A stretch of 64,000 nt of DNA, taken from NCBI RefSeq assembly GCF_001428565.1, contig NZ_LMIA01000001.1, positions 581,612 to 645,611 of the forward strand, in the 5' to 3' direction. The stretch's first letter is position 1; each line of letters begins with the position of its first letter. The translations under genes were made by a program, and so were the position numbers. Source of the stretch: Nocardioides sp. Root190. Lineage in GTDB: Bacteria; Actinomycetota; Actinomycetes; Propionibacteriales; Nocardioidaceae. The notes beneath the pieces were generated by a model, which ran no database searches, was not told the DNA's origin, and worked only from the letters and a program-made list of their open reading frames with translations. Shown piece by piece: positions 59,665 through 64,000 of this stretch.

Positions 59665-61056
59665 TCAGAACAGCTTGCGCATCAACGCACGGGCCGTCGG
59701 GCCGTACGGCGGGTAGACGATCGACGGGTCGGGCTTGAAGCCCTTCATCGCGACCGACTTGCGGTGGCTGAGGGCCTGGAAGCCCCACTCGCCGTGGTAG
59801 GCCCCCATGCCGCTGGCCCCGACGCCGCCGAAGGGCAGGCTCGGGATCAGGTAGTGGATGGCGCAGTGGTTGACCACGGCCCCACCGGCCGGGATCTCCG
59901 CCACGAGCCGCTCGGCCGTCTTCTTGTTGCGACTGAAGACGTAGAGGCCCAGGGGCTTGGGGCGATCGTTGACGAACTCGATCACCTCGTCGACGGAGGT
60001 GAAGCTGCGCACGGGCAGGATCGGACCGAAGATCTCCTCGGTCATCGACGGCTCGTCCACGTCGGGGTCGACCAGGATGGTCGGCTCGATCGTGAGTGCC
60101 TTCGCGTCCAGTCCGCCGCCGGCCACGACCGTGCCCTTGGTCAGCTCCAGGTAGCTCGCGAGGCGGTCGAACTGGCGCTGGTTGACGATCCGCTTCGGGC
60201 CCTCCTCCGCGGTGAACTGCGCGACGGTCTCGCGGATCCTGGCGACCAGCTGCTCCTTGACCGACTCGTGCACGAGGACGTAGTCGGGTGCGATGCAGGT
60301 CTGGCCGGAGTTCATCAGCTTCACCCACGCGATCCGGCGGGCGACGACGTCGAGGTCGGCGTCCGCGGTGACGATCGCGGGGCTCTTTCCACCGAGCTCG
60401 AGGATGACCGGCGTCAGGGTGTTCGCTGCGCCGGCCATGATCTTGCGGCCGATCTCGGTGCCTCCGGTGAAGAAGGCGTGGTCGAACCCGAGGGACAGCA
60501 GCTCCTGGGTGACGATGCCGTCGCCCTCGACGACCGCGAACGCGTCCTTGTCGAGGTAGTCGGGCAGCGCCTCGGCCATCAGCCGCGACGTCGCCGAGGC
60601 CACCTCTGACGGCTTGAGGACGACGCAGTTGCCGGCGGCGAACGCAGCGACCATCGGACCGAGCGACAGGTTGATCGGGTAGTTCCACGGCCCGATCACC
60701 AGCGCGACGCCGAGCGGCTCGTACTGGATGCGCGCACTCGCGGGCATCTGGGCCAACGGCACCCGACGACGCTGCGGACGCATCCACCGGCGCAGGTGCT
60801 TGATCGCCTGCTCGGCCTCGCCCTTCGGCGGCGCGATGTCGCCGAACCAGGACTCGAACGGGCTGCGCCCCAGGTCGGCGGCGAGCGCCTCGGCGATGTC
60901 GGTCTCGCGCTCGGCGAGGAAGCGCACCAGGCCCTCGAGCTGCGCCTTGCGCCACTCGTAGGGCCGGGTACGGCCGCTCTTGTACGTCGTACGGAGCCGG
61001 CCGAGGAGGTCCCCGAGCCCGGTCGTGCTGCTCTGGTCGGCAGAGGTGGCAGTCAT
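59665..61056 (-). CDS. aldehyde dehydrogenase (class 3-like)
   Basis: A 463-residue NAD(P)-dependent enzyme that oxidises an aldehyde to an acid. Asn125 (PWNYP), Glu220 (LELGGKSP) and nucleophile Cys254 (SGQTCIAPDY) are intact. The length and the PWNYPINL, QTCIAPDYV motifs are those of class 3 fatty/aromatic aldehyde dehydrogenases. With the P450 and acyl-CoA synthetase it makes the series alcohol, aldehyde, acid, acyl-CoA. Confidence 0.93.
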   Translation of the reverse strand: MTATSADQSSTTGLGDLLGRLRTTYKSGRTRPYEWRKAQLEGLVRFLAERETDIAEALAADLGRSPFESWFGDIAPPKGEAEQAIKHLRRWMRPQRRRVPLAQMPASARIQYEPLGVALVIGPWNYPINLSLGPMVAAFAAGNCVVLKPSEVASATSRLMAEALPDYLDKDAFAVVEGDGIVTQELLSLGFDHAFFTGGTEIGRKIMAGAANTLTPVILELGGKSPAIVTADADLDVVARRIAWVKLMNSGQTCIAPDYVLVHESVKEQLVARIRETVAQFTAEEGPKRIVNQRQFDRLASYLELTKGTVVAGGGLDAKALTIEPTILVDPDVDEPSMTEEIFGPILPVRSFTSVDEVIEFVNDRPKPLGLYVFSRNKKTAERLVAEIPAGGAVVNHCAIHYLIPSLPFGGVGASGMGAYHGEWGFQALSHRKSVAMKGFKPDPSIVYPPYGPTARALMRKLF

Positions 61057-61084
61057 CGTGATTCTCCAGTCAGCTCAGGTCGGC

Positions 61085-62368
61085 TCAGGTCAGCGTGTAC
61101 GGCATGCGCTTGACGGCGCGGACGAAGTTGCCGACGAGGTACTCCGGCTCGCCGAGCACCAGGTTGGGTGCGCGGTGCAGCAGGTTGTCGAAGATCTCGC
61201 GGAGCTGGATCTTGGCGACGAAGTTGCCCATGCAGAAGTGCGGGCCGCCGCCGCCGAAGCCGACGTGCGGGTTGGGGTCGCGCAGGATGTCGAACTCGTG
61301 GGCGTTCTCGAAGACGTTCTCGTCGCGGTTGCCCGACGAGTACATCATCGCGATCCAGTCGCCTTCCCTGATCTGCGCGCCGCCGAGCACCGTGTCCTGG
61401 GTGGCGGTACGACGGAAGGTCATCACCGGGGACACCCAGCGGACGAACTCCTCGATCGCCGTACCGATGCGGCCCTGGTAGTCCTCGAGCAGCAGCGCCT
61501 TCTGCTCCGGGTACTGCTGGAGCGCACGCATCGCGAGGCTGATCGAGTTGCGGGTGGTGTCGTTGCCTGCGACCGAGAGCAGCACGAAGAAGGCACCGAT
61601 CTCGTCGTCGGTGAGCTTCTGGCCCTCGACCTCGGCGTTGACCAGACCGGTCATCAGGTCGTCCTGGGGGTTGTTGCGACGCTCCTCGGCGAGCTCCATG
61701 CCCATCATCAGCAGGCCGACGAGCGACTCGTTGAGGACCTCGCCCGGCTCGCGCCCGGCGGCAACCTCCTCGTCGGCCCAGGACACCATGCCGTCGGCGT
61801 GGTGCGCGGCCTCGAGACGCTTGTCGTCGTCGGTCAGCCCGATCATCTCGTAGATCGTCCACATCGGGAGCCGCTTGGAGACGACGTCGACGAAGTCGCC
61901 CTCAGGGTTCTCGAGGAGGTTGGTGACGATGTCGTGGGCCTGGCGCTTGATCTGGTCCTCGATCGCCTTCACCCGCTTGGGCGTGAACGCCGAGCTGACC
62001 AGGCGGCGGATCACCGGGTGGCGCGGCGCATCCATCCCGAGGAAGCTGCCGGCGGCCTCGTTGATGTCCTCCGGCACCTCCTCCATCTGGAAGCCCTGGC
62101 CCGAGCAGAACAGGTCGGTCCGCTTGCTGACCTCCTGGATGAGCGCATGGCTCGTGACCACCCACACGCCTTCGTTCTCCGAGGGGATGAGGGCGCCCTC
62201 GATCGGACGGTGCCAGCTGATCGGTGAGTCGGCGCGGAGCTTGGCGAAGGTGACCTCGCGCTCCTCGGCGGTCTTCGCCCAGAACGAGACCTCCGAGATG
62301 CTGTGCTCGTGGAGCGTGCGGGGCACGGTCACGGCAGCAGTGTCGAGGTCGTTCTCGATCATGGTCAT
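61085..62368 (-). CDS. cytochrome P450
   Basis: A 427-residue soluble P450. I-helix AGNDTTR starts at Ala267, the K-helix reads EEFVR, and haem ligand Cys379 lies in FGGGGPHFCMGNFVAK. It falls in the broad actinobacterial group that hydroxylates terminal methyl groups of sterol, terpene and alkyl chains. The position between an acyl-CoA synthetase (two bases upstream) and an ALDH fits terminal oxidation of a side chain. Less than 40% similar by eye to the P450 at 9740, so substrates probably differ. Confidence 0.93.
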   Translation of the reverse strand: MTMIENDLDTAAVTVPRTLHEHSISEVSFWAKTAEEREVTFAKLRADSPISWHRPIEGALIPSENEGVWVVTSHALIQEVSKRTDLFCSGQGFQMEEVPEDINEAAGSFLGMDAPRHPVIRRLVSSAFTPKRVKAIEDQIKRQAHDIVTNLLENPEGDFVDVVSKRLPMWTIYEMIGLTDDDKRLEAAHHADGMVSWADEEVAAGREPGEVLNESLVGLLMMGMELAEERRNNPQDDLMTGLVNAEVEGQKLTDDEIGAFFVLLSVAGNDTTRNSISLAMRALQQYPEQKALLLEDYQGRIGTAIEEFVRWVSPVMTFRRTATQDTVLGGAQIREGDWIAMMYSSGNRDENVFENAHEFDILRDPNPHVGFGGGGPHFCMGNFVAKIQLREIFDNLLHRAPNLVLGEPEYLVGNFVRAVKRMPYTLT

Positions 62369-62370
62369 GG

Positions 62371-63906
62371 TCAGACTCCCGTCGGGACGTACAGCTTCTC
62401 GAGCTCGCGCTTGACGAGCTTGCCGGTGGGCAGGCGCGGGATCTCGCCGATGAAGTCGACGGTCCGGGGCGCCTTGAAGTGGGCGATCCGCTCACGGGTG
62501 TAGTCGATGAGCTCCTGCGCGAGCTCGTCCGAGGCCGCCGCGGGGTCCTTGAGCTGGACCACTGCCTTGACCTGCTGGCCCATCTCGTCGTCCGGGACGC
62601 CGATCACGGCGACGTCGTAGATCGCCGGGTGCAGGGTGAGCACGGCCTCGACCTCGGCCGGGTAGATGTTCACGCCGCCGGAGATGATCGTGAACGCCTT
62701 GCGGTCGGTGAGGAACAGGTAGCCGTCCTCGTCTAGGTAGCCGAGGTCGCCGACGGCGGTCCACGACTGGTGCTGCGGGTGGGTCGCCTCGGCCGTCTTG
62801 GCCGGGTCGTTGTGGTACTCGAACGGGCGGGTCTCGCGCTCGAAGTAGACGGTGCCGACCTGACCGGCGGGCAGCTCGACGCCGTCCTCGTCGCAGATGT
62901 GGGTGATGCCGATCATCGCCTTGCCGACGGTGCCGCGCTTGCTGAGCCACTCCGGCGACGAGACGAAGGTGATGCCGTTCTGCTCGGTCGAGCCGTAGTA
63001 CTCGAAGACGACCGGCCCCCACCAGTCGATCATCGCCTGCTTGACGTCGGGCGGACACGGGGCAGCAGCGTGGACGGCGAGACGGAGGGTGCCGTGGGCG
63101 TACCTGGCCCGCGTCTCCTCGGGGAGCTGGAGCATCCGCACGAACATGGTGGGCACGAACTGCGCGGTGGTGACGCCGTACTTCTCGATCGCGGCCAGGG
63201 CACCCTCGGCGTCGAACTTCTCCATCATCACGACCGTGCCGCCGAGGGCCTGGACGGCGCCGCTCCACTTGAGCGGCGCTGCGTGGTAGACCGGCGCGGG
63301 CTGCAGGTAGACGTCACCCGGACCGACCTTGAAGGGTCCGCCGAGGAGTCCGGTGATCGGGTCGCCGGGCTGGTCGACCTGGATCGGCAGCATGGCCTGC
63401 TTGACGCCCTTCGGGCGGCCGGTGGTGCCGGAGGAGTACATCATGTCGGAGCCACGGGGCTGGTCGACGAGGCGCTCGCCGGCGCTGGCGAGCAGGTCGT
63501 CGTACGACGTGTAGCCCTCGACCTGGCCACCGAAGACGAACGCGTGCTCGACCTGGGCGGACAGCTCGCGGACCGCGGCCGCGCCCGAGACGCCGGCCGA
63601 GGCGATCAAGGCCTTGGCGCCGCTGTCGCTGACGATGTAGGCGATCTCGTCGGCGTTGAGGTTGCGGTTGACCGGGGTGATGTAGAGACCCGAGCGCATG
63701 CACGCCCAGTAGATCTCGAAGCACTCGGCAGCGTTGTCGGACAGCATCGCGACGACGTCGCCCTTGCGCAGTCCCAGACCGTGCAACGCGCTCGCCAGGG
63801 CCGCGGAGTTGTCGTCGAGCTGGCCGTAGGTGACGACTCGTCCCGAGCCCGTCATCACGACGGCCGGGTGGTCGGGGTTGGTCGCTGCGTGGGCTCCTGG
63901 ATACAT
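62371..63906 (-). CDS. AMP-dependent acyl-CoA synthetase (FadD-like)
   Basis: A 511-residue adenylate-forming enzyme. MMYSSGTTGRPKGVKQ (about 155-170), YYGSTEQNG, TAVGDLGYLDEDGYLFLTDR and the C-terminal LPTGKLVKRELEKL with the catalytic Lys are intact. GGAAGG precedes the ATG. First gene of the operon to 59665. The remaining 94 bases to the window end hold no visible gene or clear promoter. Confidence 0.93.
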   Translation of the reverse strand: MYPGAHAATNPDHPAVVMTGSGRVVTYGQLDDNSAALASALHGLGLRKGDVVAMLSDNAAECFEIYWACMRSGLYITPVNRNLNADEIAYIVSDSGAKALIASAGVSGAAAVRELSAQVEHAFVFGGQVEGYTSYDDLLASAGERLVDQPRGSDMMYSSGTTGRPKGVKQAMLPIQVDQPGDPITGLLGGPFKVGPGDVYLQPAPVYHAAPLKWSGAVQALGGTVVMMEKFDAEGALAAIEKYGVTTAQFVPTMFVRMLQLPEETRARYAHGTLRLAVHAAAPCPPDVKQAMIDWWGPVVFEYYGSTEQNGITFVSSPEWLSKRGTVGKAMIGITHICDEDGVELPAGQVGTVYFERETRPFEYHNDPAKTAEATHPQHQSWTAVGDLGYLDEDGYLFLTDRKAFTIISGGVNIYPAEVEAVLTLHPAIYDVAVIGVPDDEMGQQVKAVVQLKDPAAASDELAQELIDYTRERIAHFKAPRTVDFIGEIPRLPTGKLVKRELEKLYVPTGV

Positions 63907-64000
63907 CGTGCACCTTCCGGTTCGTGTTGCTCGTTGGGGGTGAGGACGCCGACCTGGTCCGATCTCCCCGAGAAATCAGACATGTGCGGGGCGTCACAAA

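Overview
The window is about 70% GC, starts many genes with GTG, packs genes into long operons joined by ATGA, GTGA or TGATG overlaps, and is rich in TetR regulators, acyl-CoA enzymes and APH-like kinases. This fits a chromosomal segment of an actinomycete, most likely a Nocardioides-like member of the Nocardioidaceae (an inference from gene content; there is no rRNA or other marker gene). I see no tRNA, rRNA, insertion sequence, phage gene or CRISPR array. I count 58 protein genes plus one doubtful small open frame. Nearly all look like parts of a catabolic island for a hydrophobic, probably terpenoid, alicyclic or steroid-like substrate.

Layout: (1) 69-3287: a TetR divergent from a membrane protein and a membrane-anchored linalool dehydratase/isomerase-like enzyme, with a clear promoter and palindromic operator between them. 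(2) 3386-8068: a branched-chain-amino-acid-type ABC importer whose two permeases and one ATPase are fused into one chain. (3) 8240-11886: two tandem TetR genes, a cytochrome P450 and a membrane protein. (4) 12006-16564: an operon of a CrtC-like lipocalin-fold protein, an APH-like kinase, a membrane protein and a CrtI-like oxidoreductase. (5) 16877-27820: a nine-gene, tightly coupled operon with one pyruvate-phosphate-dikinase-like protein and three proteins that carry only the substrate-domain-plus-phosphohistidine part of the family, together with two CrtC-like proteins, a luciferase-like oxidoreductase, a winged-helix protein and a tyrosine-phosphatase-like protein. It faces a TetR across a 28-bp operator. 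(6) 28543-35846: an APH-like kinase, ferredoxin and ferredoxin reductase (electron supply for the P450s and perhaps the Rieske oxygenase), then a CrtI-like/ACAD/membrane/SnoaL-crotonase operon. (7) 36055-44989: acyl-CoA synthetase, Rieske dioxygenase alpha and beta, a small unknown protein, a CoA-transferase, two thiolases and an HMG-CoA-synthase-like/DUF35 fusion. (8) 45020-52778: divergent beta-oxidation operons. (9) 52994-63906: APH-like kinase, metallo-beta-lactamase-fold hydrolase, receiver domain, three further oxidoreductase/hydrolase genes, SCP2 protein, TetR, and an ALDH/P450/acyl-CoA synthetase operon.

Reading the genes together (inference): substrate is imported, hydroxylated or dehydrated (P450s, LDI-like, CrtI-like), possibly phosphorylated on a hydroxyl group (split dikinase-like proteins and three APH-like kinases), oxidised to an acid (ALDH, Rieske), activated with CoA (three acyl-CoA synthetases, one CoA-transferase) and shortened by beta-oxidation (two ACADs, four crotonases, MaoC, SDRs, three thiolases). 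Several AT-rich promoters carry the same TAATC-nn-GATTA palindrome, and two promoters 27 kb apart share a CATAA...TTATG palindrome, which argues for common regulation.

The most unusual item is the 16877-27820 operon: a multi-component phosphohistidine phosphotransferase resembling phenylphosphate synthase and rifampicin phosphotransferase, but split and triplicated.
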